DNA from: Acidimicrobiia bacterium
Lineage (GTDB): Bacteria; Actinomycetota; Acidimicrobiia; Acidimicrobiales; Bin134
Reading direction: 5' to 3'
Assembly (NCBI GenBank): GCA_022822265.1
Contig: JAJECA010000050.1
Coordinates: 176,777-240,776, forward strand
DNA: 64,000 bases
The position numbers and the translations under genes are program-made. The first letter of the stretch is position 1; each line of letters starts with the position of its first letter. The notes below the pieces were generated by a model. That model had not been told where the DNA came from and ran no database searches. It saw only the letters and a program-made list of their open reading frames with translations. Of the stretch, positions 49,776-58,900 are shown piece by piece.

Positions 49776-50915
49776 TCAGCGCAGAAGTTCCGCCATGAGG
49801 TGGTGGCCGGGGACCACCTCGGCAGTGGCTGCTCCCTGCTCGGTGTAGACACCGCCGGGGCCGTCTTGCTCCGAGTCCACCAAGAGGTAGGGAACCGGGT
49901 CGTCGATGTGGGTCCGCGTCGTCAGCGGGGTGGCGTGGTCGGGCAGCAGCAGGAGCCGCCATGGGCCCATCTGGTCGAGACCGTCTACCAACCCGGCCAG
50001 GATCCTCTGATCCCAGTTCTCCAGGCACTTGACCTTCTCCACCACGTTGCCCTCGTGGCCGGCCTCGTCGCTGGCTTCCACGTGAATCACGAACAGGTCG
50101 GCGCCGTCGGCCAATCCGGCCAGAGCCGCATCCCGCTTGCCCTCGTAGTTTGTGTCGTACCAGGCTGTGGCCCCGGGCACATCGGCCACCGTCATACCGG
50201 TGAGCGCCCCGATCCCCCGCACCAGGTCGACCGCGCTGACCATCCCGGCCTCCACCCCGTGCATCTCGCGAAAAGAGGGCATCTCCGGCTGGAAGCCCTG
50301 TCCCCATAACCAAATTCGGTTTGCCTTCAATCCGAATCGGGGCACCACCGACCGGGAGGCCTCCTCCAACGCGGCCAGCTTGGGACCAGCCGGACCCTGG
50401 GGGCCGACCACCGGCTGGTCGGAGAGCTCATGGGGCGGTGTGCACTCGGCGTCGGCCCACTCGGCCGGAGCGATCATCGTGTGGCGGTACTGAACGCCAG
50501 CATGGAAGCTGACCTCGCCCCCCAGCTCCGCGTCCAGCGCCGCGATGACCTCGGCGGCCCGGTCTGAGTCGGGGTGGCCGCCGGAGAAGTCGGCCATGAT
50601 GCCGTCGTCGGTGACCCTGACCAGATTGCAGCGGTAGGCCACCTGATCGGGAGAAAGAGTGAGCCCCATCGCGGCGGCCTCAATGGGCGAGCGTCCCGTG
50701 TGATAGCGAGCGGGGTCATACCCGAATATGGACATGTTCCCCACATCGCTGCCCGGCGGCATACCCGGGGGGATGACCTGGGCCAGCCCCACCTGACCCC
50801 GGGCGGCCAGGGCGTCGAGTACTGGGGTGCGAGCCGCCTCCAATGGAGTGGCCCCGTCGAGCTCGGGCACCGGCAAATCAGAGCACCCGTCGGGTATGCA
50901 CACCACGTACTTCAC
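49776..50915 (-). CDS. Phosphoglycerate mutase-superfamily protein, probable homoserine kinase substitute
   Basis: 379 residues, the ApgM-like branch of the alkaline phosphatase superfamily. IPDGCSDLPV carries the metal Asp9, PGSDVGNMSIFGYDP the nucleophile Ser62, and VEASDEAGH and PDHATP the second metal group. It lies directly after hom-thrC, where thrB is expected, and no GHMP-type ThrB is in the window. The TIGR02535-type members of this family are proposed homoserine kinases on just such context. GTG 50915 is the start; an upstream 22-codon frame with a duplicated initiation region overlaps it. A true phosphoglycerate mutase role is the alternative. Confidence 0.85.
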   Translation of the reverse strand: MKYVVCIPDGCSDLPVPELDGATPLEAARTPVLDALAARGQVGLAQVIPPGMPPGSDVGNMSIFGYDPARYHTGRSPIEAAAMGLTLSPDQVAYRCNLVRVTDDGIMADFSGGHPDSDRAAEVIAALDAELGGEVSFHAGVQYRHTMIAPAEWADAECTPPHELSDQPVVGPQGPAGPKLAALEEASRSVVPRFGLKANRIWLWGQGFQPEMPSFREMHGVEAGMVSAVDLVRGIGALTGMTVADVPGATAWYDTNYEGKRDAALAGLADGADLFVIHVEASDEAGHEGNVVEKVKCLENWDQRILAGLVDGLDQMGPWRLLLLPDHATPLTTRTHIDDPVPYLLVDSEQDGPGGVYTEQGAATAEVVPGHHLMAELLR

Positions 50916-50982
50916 GAAAAACGACTCTCTTGTTCTGACCGACGGCGCCGCAGGCCGGCTAAACACACCACGTACTTCACGA
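50899..50982. repeat. 19-bp direct repeat covering two start codons
   Basis: Identical 19-base copies at 50899-50917 and 50964-50982, 65 bases apart. Each includes the GTG and first codons of the kinase-like gene, read on the minus strand. The 65-base offset puts the copies in different frames. Confidence 0.9.
50912..50980 (-). CDS. Possible 22-residue leader peptide with duplicated start region
   Basis: A GTG at 50978-50980 opens 22 codons beginning VKYVVC, the same six residues as the true gene start at 50915, because a 19-base direct repeat covers both starts. The frame is then Arg-rich and stops at 50912-50914, overlapping the main GTG as GTGA. It may be a coupled leader peptide or just the relic of a short 5' duplication. 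It has no Thr or Ile run expected of classic attenuation. Confidence 0.35.
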   Translation of the reverse strand: MKYVVCLAGLRRRRSEQESRFS

Positions 50983-51016
50983 TGCCCGATTCTGCCAGAT
51001 CACCTTGGTCTGTCCG

Positions 51017-52423
51017 CTATCCGGAGCCCTGGCCCGAGCATCGGGCAACGTGGGCCTTCACCGTGGCCAAGTCGTTGGGCAGGCGCTGGCATCGCTCGGG
51101 CCGATCGGCCAGCTCGGCAAGGGCCGGCGGCAATGGCGGCCGGCTACCGATGGCCGCCTCCACCGCGTCGCCGAACTTGGCCGGGTGAGCGGTGGCCAGC
51201 ACAACCATGGCCCCGTCTGAGTCGTGCTTGGAGCGTTGAGCCGCGGCCAGCCCCACCGCGGTATGGGGGTCGATGATCATGCCGGTGGACCGGTAGAGCG
51301 CGGCGATCGTGGAGGTGGTCTCTTCTTCGTCCACTCGGACTCCCGACCAGCTCCGGTTCAACTCAGAGGAGATGCGGGCGTCGATGCGCATTTCACCGGT
51401 GGCCCGGAAGTCTTCCAGCATCTCAGCGGTGCGGATTCCATCTCGGTCTTGGAGCTCGAATAGCAGCCGCTCGAGGTTGGACGACACCTGGATGTCCATG
51501 CTCGGCGACAACGTCGGGTGTACTTCGGAGATGGCCATAGACCCGGTGGTGAAGAACTGGGTCAGGATGTCGTTGCGGTTGCTGGCCACCACAAACCGGT
51601 CCACGGGCAGGCCCATTTGGCGGGCTACGTGTCCGGCCAGCACGTTTCCGAAGTTGCCGGTGGGCACCGAGAACGACACCTGCTCCAAGCCGTACCGGGT
51701 AACGGCGGCCACGTAGTACACGGTCTGGGCCATGACCCGGGCCCAGTTGATGGAGTTGGCCGCCGACAGCCGGTGCTCGGCTCGAAAGGCGGCATCGGAG
51801 AACATGGCCTTCACCAGATCTTGGCAGTCGTCGAACGTCCCCTCAACGGCCACGCAGTGGACGTTGGCGCTGTCCACGGTGGTCATTTGCCGCCGCTGCA
51901 CTTCCGAGATCCGACCGTGGGGGTGCAAGAACACGATCTCGATGTTCTCCCGGTCTCGTACCGCCTCGATGGCCGCCGATCCGGTATCGCCTGAGGTGGC
52001 CCCCACGATGGTCACCCGCTCGCCCCGCCGGTCCAGCTCCTCGTCGAACAGCCGCCCCACCAGCTGAAGGGCGATGTCCTTGAAGGCCAGCGTCGGGCCG
52101 TGGAACAGCTCCATGAGCCACAGTCCGTCGCCCAACTCCACCATCGGCACCACTTCCGGATGGTCGAACCCGGCGTAGGCGTTCCGCACCAGCTCGTCGA
52201 ATCGATTGCGGGGATAGGCCCCGTCTACGAACGGCCACATGACCTCGGCGGCCAGATCGGCATAGTCCCCCCGGCCGGGGCTTCCGCCCAGCGCTTGGGG
52301 CGACAGCTCGGGCCACCGGTCGGGCATGTACAGCCCCCCATCGGCGGCCAGTCCGGCCAACAAGACGTCGCCGAAGTCCAATGCGGGAGCTCGTCCCCTA
52401 GTGCTGATGTATTTGACGCTCAC
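51017..52423 (-). CDS. thrC: Threonine synthase
   Basis: 468 residues, the long (E. coli/yeast-like) ThrC form rather than the short form usual in many actinobacteria. The PLP Lys115 is in HGPTLAFKDIALQ, and GATSGDTGSAA near 150 and PTGNFGNVLAG near 258 hold the cofactor phosphate. It makes threonine from O-phosphohomoserine. GTG 52423 overlaps the hom stop as GTGA. It needs a homoserine kinase, which the downstream gene may supply. Confidence 0.97.
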   Translation of the reverse strand: MSVKYISTRGRAPALDFGDVLLAGLAADGGLYMPDRWPELSPQALGGSPGRGDYADLAAEVMWPFVDGAYPRNRFDELVRNAYAGFDHPEVVPMVELGDGLWLMELFHGPTLAFKDIALQLVGRLFDEELDRRGERVTIVGATSGDTGSAAIEAVRDRENIEIVFLHPHGRISEVQRRQMTTVDSANVHCVAVEGTFDDCQDLVKAMFSDAAFRAEHRLSAANSINWARVMAQTVYYVAAVTRYGLEQVSFSVPTGNFGNVLAGHVARQMGLPVDRFVVASNRNDILTQFFTTGSMAISEVHPTLSPSMDIQVSSNLERLLFELQDRDGIRTAEMLEDFRATGEMRIDARISSELNRSWSGVRVDEEETTSTIAALYRSTGMIIDPHTAVGLAAAQRSKHDSDGAMVVLATAHPAKFGDAVEAAIGSRPPLPPALAELADRPERCQRLPNDLATVKAHVARCSGQGSG

Positions 52424-53730
52424 TGGCTGACGACCCGCAGCAGGGCGGGCACGCCCCGCACCGCCTCCAGCTCCCGAAGGTCGCCCAGTGTGGCCTGCAC
52501 ATCGCGCTCGGTCGCCTCATGGGTGATGAACACCAGTCGGGCCTGATCGCCCAAGCCCTCCTGCTCCATGGAGCGGATGCTCACCCCGTGGCGCCCGAAC
52601 ACCCCGGCGACCGCGGCCAGCACGCCCGGCCGGTCGAGCACCTCCATGATGATGTAGTACTCCGACTCCAAGTCGTCGATGGAGCACACGACCGCCTCGC
52701 CCAAATCGCCGATCGGGGTCCAAGTGCCCCGGCACCGATTGCCGGCCGCGTCGATGAGGTCGCCCAGCACGGCACTGGCCGTCGGCCGCCCACCGGCGCC
52801 CCGGCCGTACAGCATCAGCTCTCCCACGGCGTCGCCCTCCACGAAGACCGCGTTGAACGAATCCCGAACTGAGGCCAGCGGATGATCGGCCGGCACCATG
52901 GCCGGATGAACCCGCACGGCCAGCTCGGGCTTGCCCTCGACCTGGCCAACCTGCTCGGCGATCGCCAGCAGCTTGACCACATACCCCAACCGCTTGGCGT
53001 GGGCGATGTCGGCAGAGCTGATGCCGGAGATGCCCTCCCGGTACACGCTGCCGGCCAGCACTCGGGCTCCGAAGGCCACCGTGGCAATGATGGATGCCTT
53101 GGCCGCGGCGTCGAACCCCTCCACATCGGCTGTGGGATCCCGCTCGGCAAAGCCCAATGACTGCGCGTCGGCCAGGGCGTCGTGGTAGCTGGTGCCGTGC
53201 TCGGTCATCTGGCTCAAGATGTAGTTGGTGGTTCCGTTGACGATGCCCATCACCCGGCGGACCGGCTCCGCGGCCAAAGACTCCCGGAGCGGGCGAATCA
53301 ATGGAATCCCTCCACCGACAGCGGCCTCGAAAAGCAGGTCCACTCCCGCGGCGTCGGCCGCGGCGTACAGCTCTGCGCCATAGTTGGCCAGCAGTTCCTT
53401 GTTGCCGGTGACCACCGGCTTGCCCAGCTTGAGCGCGGCGGCCAGCAGCTCTCGGGCTGGCTCGATGCCTCCGATCAACTCCACGACGACGTCCACTGCG
53501 GGATCATTAACCACTGACGCGGCGTCGGTGGTCAGCACTCCATCAGCCAAGACCACATCACGGTCGCGCGACGCGCTTCGCACTGCCACTCGCACCACGT
53601 CCAGCTCCATGCCGGTGCGCTCGGCGATCGACGAGCGCTGTTCCTCCAGGAGCCCGATCAATGCCGACCCGACGTTTCCACAGCCCAGCACGCCCACGCC
53701 GATCCTCTTTTTGGAAGAATCGCTCACCAT
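52420..53730 (-). CDS. hom: Homoserine dehydrogenase with ACT domain
   Basis: 436 residues. NAD(P)-binding GVGVLGCGNVGSALIGLL at the N-terminus, catalytic core with FEAAVGGGIPLIRPLRESL near 137-156 and NGTTNYILSQMTEHG near 168, and a C-terminal ACT domain (YYIIMEVLDRPGVLAAVAGVFGRHGVSI near 350-378) for feedback by threonine. It reduces aspartate semialdehyde to homoserine. ATG 53730 is used; GTG 53736 or 53727 are equally open. lysA is normally its neighbour but 6.4 kb of plus-strand genes intervene. Confidence 0.97.
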   Translation of the reverse strand: MVSDSSKKRIGVGVLGCGNVGSALIGLLEEQRSSIAERTGMELDVVRVAVRSASRDRDVVLADGVLTTDAASVVNDPAVDVVVELIGGIEPARELLAAALKLGKPVVTGNKELLANYGAELYAAADAAGVDLLFEAAVGGGIPLIRPLRESLAAEPVRRVMGIVNGTTNYILSQMTEHGTSYHDALADAQSLGFAERDPTADVEGFDAAAKASIIATVAFGARVLAGSVYREGISGISSADIAHAKRLGYVVKLLAIAEQVGQVEGKPELAVRVHPAMVPADHPLASVRDSFNAVFVEGDAVGELMLYGRGAGGRPTASAVLGDLIDAAGNRCRGTWTPIGDLGEAVVCSIDDLESEYYIIMEVLDRPGVLAAVAGVFGRHGVSIRSMEQEGLGDQARLVFITHEATERDVQATLGDLRELEAVRGVPALLRVVSQ

Positions 53731-53782
53731 CTCCACCGTACCGGCTCAGCCTGGCCCAACTGGCAAGATTTCTGCCCCTCAA

Positions 53783-53820
53783 GAGTTTTCATTGCTTTTC
53801 TGTATAAACGATATATTTTA
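53783..53820 (+). promoter_or_regulatory. AT-rich promoter region of the type VII-like locus
   Basis: About 38 bases of strongly AT-rich DNA in a GC-rich window, with TATAAA at 53803-53808 and TATATT at 53812-53817, directly before the first plus-strand gene at 53829. A -35 at correct spacing is not clear. It probably drives the helical-protein and amidohydrolase genes. Confidence 0.45.
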
Positions 53821-53828
53821 AGTGCGAG

Positions 53829-54191
53829 ATGTCGTCCCACGAGCTGTTTGCCATCGCCGCTGACCTGCGTCGCCAAGCCGCGTCGTGCGAAAGAGTTCGA
53901 GCTGACGTCGACCAGATCTGGTTCGGTCTAGGCCAAGTGCTCGACAGGCCAATAGCCCATCATGAACCCGCGGTGTGGCTGTCGGCTGCCGCCGACGCCA
54001 GCCGCCTCCGGCTCCGGCACCAGCACACCCATCTGCTTCGGCTGCGTTACGAGATCGAACAAGTGGCCCGCCGGCTCCAGGCCCGGGCCGACGAACTGTA
54101 CGCCGACGCGGCCCGAGTCGAGCAGGCTGCTGAGGCCGCGCTGCGGGAAGAAGCCCGTGAACTCGAGCTGCAAGCAAGCTACTTTCAATAG
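53829..54191 (+). CDS. Small helical protein of the type VII-like locus (ESX-like, no canonical WXG)
   Basis: 120 residues, nearly all helix: helix 1 about 3-38, a turn around 42-52 with AVWLSAAAD, and a long helix 2 from 55 to 118 rich in Arg, Glu and Leu. The layout of two helices with a Trp at the bend resembles WXG100/ESX proteins, but the motif is W-x-S. Being first in a locus with a real WXG100 gene and an EccC-type ATPase, it may be a heterodimer partner or secreted substrate. No C-terminal YxxxD/E export signal is seen. Function is inferred from context only. Confidence 0.55.
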   Translation: MSSHELFAIAADLRRQAASCERVRADVDQIWFGLGQVLDRPIAHHEPAVWLSAAADASRLRLRHQHTHLLRLRYEIEQVARRLQARADELYADAARVEQAAEAALREEARELELQASYFQ

Positions 54192-54196
54192 CCATC

Positions 54197-55555
54197 TTGT
54201 CTGCCAGACACCTGCCAATCCCGGTACTGCTTCAGCATCGCAGCAGCGACGAGTACCGGCCCTTGGCGTGGTCGAGGCGGGATCTGTGGGCGGTGGGGCG
54301 AGCCGTGGAGCGGGCGGAGGCCGAGGGCGACTCGTTTTTCCGCCAGCACCAGTACGCTGCCAGCCGGCGGGGGACGGCAACCGCGTTGAGGGCCATAGAT
54401 GAGGCCTGGGGCGGGGGCTACTACGCGGTCGACCCGCAGGCCGAAACCGACCCGGAAGCCGCTGACGCGTCGTTCGGCGGCAACGAGCTGGTGATCGATG
54501 TCCAAACGCACTACATCGCCCGCCATCGGGCCGAAGCCCCCGGCGTCGAGGGGATCATGGGGTTCATTCGCGATGTGGCCCCCGATCGCTGGCAGGGGCT
54601 CAACCCGGCACTTCATCTGGATCTCGGCAGCTACCTGCGTCATATCTTTCTGGAGAGCGAGACCGCGGCCGCCGTGCTCACCTGCACTCCAGGAGACGAT
54701 GGCCACACCATTCTCACCAACCCCGAAATCGCCGCCACCCGCGAGCTGATCGATCGCTTGGCGGGCACCGGCCGGCTGATCAACCACTCGATCGTCCACC
54801 CCAACGCACCAGAGGAGCTGGATCGGCTGGACGCATTGAAGGAGCACAACAACCCCGCGGGATGGAAGGTCTACACCATTGCAGGGTGGGGGGATCAGCC
54901 GGGATGGCGACTCGACGACGAAGAGTGCGGGCTGCCGTTCTTGGAGAGGAGCCGCGAGCTGGGGGTGGGCATCGTCTGTGCCCACAAGGGAATCAGCGCC
55001 CTGGCCCCGGCCGGGTCGCCAGCCGACATCGGCCCGGCTGCGGCCAGCTTCCCCGACATCGATTTCCTCGTCTACCACTCCGGGTATGAGACGCCGGTGG
55101 GCGATGAAGAAGAAGGCCCTTACGACCACCAGGCTCCAGTCGGCACCGACCGCCTGATCAAGAGCCTGGCCGACGCCGGGATCGGACCGGGCGGCAATGT
55201 CTACGCCGAGCTGGGGAGCACTTGGTATGTGCTGTCGCGCCGGCCTCGGGAAGCTGCTCACGTGATCGGCAAACTGCTCAATGCGGTCGGTGAGGACAAC
55301 GTGATATGGGGCAGCGATTCCATTTGGTACGGGTCGCCGCAACCCCTGATCGACGCCTTTCGGGCCTTTCAGATACCCGAGGATCTGCGTCAACGCCACG
55401 GTTATCCAGAACTCACCGGCCGCATCAAAGAGAAAATCCTCGGACTGAACGCGGCCCGGGTGTACGGCATCGACGCGGGCCTGACCCGGAGCCGGGTCGC
55501 CTCCGATGACCTGTCGTGGGTGAAGGCCGCCTTCGACGAACACCAGACCGAATAA
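54197..55555 (+). CDS. Amidohydrolase-family (ACMSD-like TIM-barrel) protein
   Basis: 452 residues. ELVIDVQTHYIARH near 97-110 is the first metal strand (here Q-x-H where HxH is usual), then NHSIVHPNAPEEL, VCAHKGISA near 257, LVYHSGYETP near 296 and WGSDSIWYGSPQP near 375 with the terminal Asp. It starts with a TTG at 54197, five bases after the previous stop and without a clear ribosome site, so the start is uncertain. A conserved 95-residue N-terminal region precedes the barrel. Its place between two ESX-like genes is unusual; it could be a metabolic passenger or an effector-like enzyme. Confidence 0.85.
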   Translation: MSARHLPIPVLLQHRSSDEYRPLAWSRRDLWAVGRAVERAEAEGDSFFRQHQYAASRRGTATALRAIDEAWGGGYYAVDPQAETDPEAADASFGGNELVIDVQTHYIARHRAEAPGVEGIMGFIRDVAPDRWQGLNPALHLDLGSYLRHIFLESETAAAVLTCTPGDDGHTILTNPEIAATRELIDRLAGTGRLINHSIVHPNAPEELDRLDALKEHNNPAGWKVYTIAGWGDQPGWRLDDEECGLPFLERSRELGVGIVCAHKGISALAPAGSPADIGPAAASFPDIDFLVYHSGYETPVGDEEEGPYDHQAPVGTDRLIKSLADAGIGPGGNVYAELGSTWYVLSRRPREAAHVIGKLLNAVGEDNVIWGSDSIWYGSPQPLIDAFRAFQIPEDLRQRHGYPELTGRIKEKILGLNAARVYGIDAGLTRSRVASDDLSWVKAAFDEHQTE

Positions 55556-55573
55556 GTCTTTTCAATATATTTC

Positions 55574-55602
55574 TTGATATTTCCTTTTCATGAGGCTAAT
55601 AA
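55574..55602 (+). promoter_or_regulatory. Near-consensus sigma-70-type promoter before the WXG100 gene
   Basis: TTGATA at 55574-55579 and TAATAA at 55597-55602 are separated by exactly 17 bases, in an AT-rich island in an otherwise GC-rich window. It lies 51 bases before the WXG100 ATG. This is the best-matched promoter seen in the window and predicts strong, independent expression of the WXG100 and ATPase genes. Confidence 0.65.
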
Positions 55603-55653
55603 GAGGGCCCCGCCTGATCTGCCCGAGGGATCAGCCGACCGAAAGGCCCCGCC

Positions 55654-55923
55654 ATGTCAGTGCTCACCATGAACACCGAGGAGATGGACCATCTTCAGCA
55701 GCAATTCACCGCTTTTGCCGGCCAGGTGGAAGACCTCCGCACCCGCCTGACCGCCACATTGGAGGGAACCACGTGGACGGGCAGCCGCTCTGAGCGGTTC
55801 CGGGGAACGTGGCACGAGCAGTGGTCTCCCTCTCTGGGCCAACTCCAGGAGGCGCTAACTGAATTGGCCACCGCGATAGGCCTCGAGCGCCAGAACACCA
55901 TCGCGGCTCTCGACTCAGTCTGA
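55654..55923 (+). CDS. WXG100-family (ESX) secreted protein
   Basis: 89 residues, the right length for EsxA/EsxB-type proteins. Two helices flank the bend motif WTG (Trp41-Gly43 in TTWTGSRSERF), exactly where WXG100 proteins have it; no signal peptide. ATG 55654 has GAAAGG seven bases upstream. Such proteins are exported as dimers by type VII systems after recognition by the EccC/EssC ATPase, which is encoded 62 bases downstream. It lacks an obvious C-terminal YxxxD/E tail, so the partner may carry the signal. Confidence 0.9.
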   Translation: MSVLTMNTEEMDHLQQQFTAFAGQVEDLRTRLTATLEGTTWTGSRSERFRGTWHEQWSPSLGQLQEALTELATAIGLERQNTIAALDSV

Positions 55924-55985
55924 TGGTGTCCACAGCCTTCGTCCTGGCCTGAGCCCGCATCCGGGCCGTACCGCTTCATCAGGCT

Positions 55986-58900
55986 GTGCGCCTGCTGTAC
56001 GACGGACCCGACGGTGTCCGGGAGGTGAGCATCGACGGCGGGATGGTGGCCCACGTCGGAGAGCTGGCCGAGATCCTGGGTGTGGGCCCTCCGGCAACTG
56101 GATTGTGGGTTGAAGACCAGTGGGCGGACTCCGACCGTCGGCTCGACGAGGCCGGGGTGGCCGATGGCGTCCGAGTGGGGGTGCGCCCCGGCCCATCTCC
56201 CGACCAAACAGGGTGGGCCCTGGAGGTGGTGGGTGGGCTGTGCGCCGGCGTCCGCCGTCCGCTGACCGCGGAGGGATTGAGCCTGGGTCGCTCCCCCGAT
56301 GCCGACGTCACCTTGTCCCACATAGGGCTGCGACCCCGCCATGCCCATTTGGAGGGGCGGGACGGACGGTTCTTCGCCGTTGTGGGCGACAACGAGCCCA
56401 CCGCAATGGAGAATTCCGTGCCGCTGAGGGTGGGTGGTGCGCTGATCCAAGTCTCCAATGCCCCCGACGATCGCCCGGCCCCCTTGGCCGCCATCGTCGG
56501 TCGTACCGCCTCGGGAGGGATCGCCTTCAATCGTCCTCCCCGACCACAGCCTCCTCCCCAGCCCGGGCCACTCCCAACTCCCGCCAGCGAGCCGAGGCGG
56601 TCGCCCCGATCGATTTCATTCGGGTGGGCTGCGCTGACCGGTCCGCTGCTGATCGGCCTGTTGATGGCTGTGCTCTACAGCCCCTACATGGCGCTATTCG
56701 CCCTGCTAAGTCCCCTGATGATGGGCGCCAACTGGATTGACAATCGCCGCCGCGACCGAACCGACCGCCGTCGGTCCCGAAATCGGTCGCAGGCATCGCT
56801 AGCTGAATTCCAAGCAGCGGCCGGAGCCGCCCACGGAGTGGAGACCTGCCGCCGGCGCGACCTGCACCCCCATCTCGCTGAGGCGATTAGACGAATCCGC
56901 CAACCCAGCGTTCGTCTCTGGGAGCGAAGACCCGCCGACGACGACTTTTTGTCGCTGGTTGCCGCCCACGGCCCTGTGCCCTTTGATCCCGATCTGGCCG
57001 TCGACGGTCCTCAGCCCGCAACTGAGGCGACAGAAGTGCTCGATCAGCTCGGTCCGATCCCAGACTCCCCCATCGCCGTGGATCTGGGTCCGGGAAAGCT
57101 GCTCGGCTTGGTGGGCCCCCGCAGCGCCACCACCGCCATGGCCCGCAATTTGCTCATCCAGGCGGTCGCCCATCACGGCCCGGCCGATATGGCGGTGTTG
57201 GTGGCCGCCGATGAAGTCTCTGCGCCGGCTTGGACGTGGACCGCCTGGCTCCCCCACACCACCCACTTCGCCATCGGACGGCCGCGTCTGATGGCCGACC
57301 GCCGCTCGGACGCGGCGGAGATCGCCGGGGAGTTGGCCGAGGCCTGGGATCGTCGGGGGGATGTCCACTGGCCACAACTGCTGGTGGTGGCCGACGGGGA
57401 GAATCTGGCCACGGGTAGAGCACCGCCCCTGCGGCCCCTGCTCCAGGGCTCGTCAGGGCCGGTCTCGGCCATTGTGCTGGCCGCCAGCGTGGACCAACTG
57501 CCCGCCACCGCCACCGCGGTCATCGAAGCCCGCGATCACTCCGGGACCGTCGATCTATCTCAATCGGGCGAGACCTTCCGCTCGGTGCTGGCTACCGGGA
57601 TGAGCCTGAGCCTGGCCCGGGAAACCGCCCGCGGCCTGGCCCGCTATGAAGACCCCGAGCAGACCGGCGCTGATTCCGGCATTCCCGACCACTCGTCCTT
57701 GTTCGACCTCCTCGGTTTGCCCGCTTCCGACGGCCCGGACCCATCGGCCGGCTCGTCGGCACTGTCGAAGGCCATCGCCGACCGCTGGCGGGAGGATCGC
57801 CCGGCCGACAGCCTGGTTGCTCCCATCGGAGCCGACAGTCACGGAACTCTGATGGCCGACCTGGCCGCCGACGGTCCCCATGCCCTGGTGGGCGGCACGA
57901 CCGGGTCGGGAAAAAGCGAATTGCTGCGCACCCTGGTGGCCTCTCTAGCGGCCACTTACTCCCCCGAGCAGGTCAATTTCGTGCTGGTGGACTACAAGGG
58001 CGGCAGCGCATTCGACGCCTGTGCCTCCCTTCCCCACGTGGTGGGGTTGGTGACCGATCTCGACGACCGGCTGGCCGAGCGGGCGCTGCGGTGTCTGGAG
58101 GCCGAACTCCGCCACCGCGAACAATCGCTGCGAGACCGGGGGGCCACCGACCTGGCCCACTACTGGTCGATGGCCCGAACCGGGCGCGATGAACCCTGGT
58201 CGCCGCTGGCCCGCCTGGTGGTGGTCATCGACGAGTTCGCCGCCCTGGCTGCCGAGCTCCCCGGCTTCATGGACGCCCTGGTGAATGTGGCCCAGCGGGG
58301 CCGAAGCCTGGGCATGCACCTGGTGCTGGCCACCCAGCGCCCCGCAGGTGCGGTGAGCGCCAACATCCGCACCAACACCGCACTGCGAATAGCACTGCGG
58401 GTGCTGGATCCCGCCGACTCGACCGACGTGCTCGACAGCCCCGTTGCCGCGGCCATTGGACGGCACCGGCCCGGACGGGCGTTCGCCCGCTTCGGCCCGA
58501 GCGAGCTGGTGGAGTTCCAATGCGCCCTGGTTACCGGCGTGACCGCCGCCGAGCGGGGTGTCCGTGTCATCCCCGCTCCTGACGGCATCCCGATCTCTCA
58601 AGCCGAGGCTGCTTCCGGCGATGAGGCCCCCGATGACCTGACCCGTTTGGCCGCCGCCGCGGCCGCCGCCTGGGACGGCGGGGGCGGCCCCCCGCCTCGA
58701 AAGCCCTGGCCCGATCCCCTGCCGACAACGGTCTCGCTCAACTCCCTGGCCGTCGAGGCTGGCCCAAGCAATGTGTTCGCCCTGGCCGACGACCCCAACC
58801 AGCAGACCCAGTACCCCCTGGCGTGGGATCCCGATCAGGGCAACGTCATCTTCGCGGGCAATCCAGGCAGCGGCACCACCACCGCTCTGGCAACGCTGGG

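Noticed and set aside
50899..50982. Threonine attenuator
   Set aside because: The upstream frame has no Thr or Ile run and no terminator/antiterminator pair is seen next to it.
54185..55543. 452-codon minus-strand frame opposite the amidohydrolase
   Set aside because: The plus strand has metal-binding motifs in the right order; the minus frame has none.
53760..55602. Attachment sites flanking the type VII-like locus
   Set aside because: The two AT-rich patches share only short tracts; there is no matching repeat at the 60167 end, no integrase and no tRNA at the junction.
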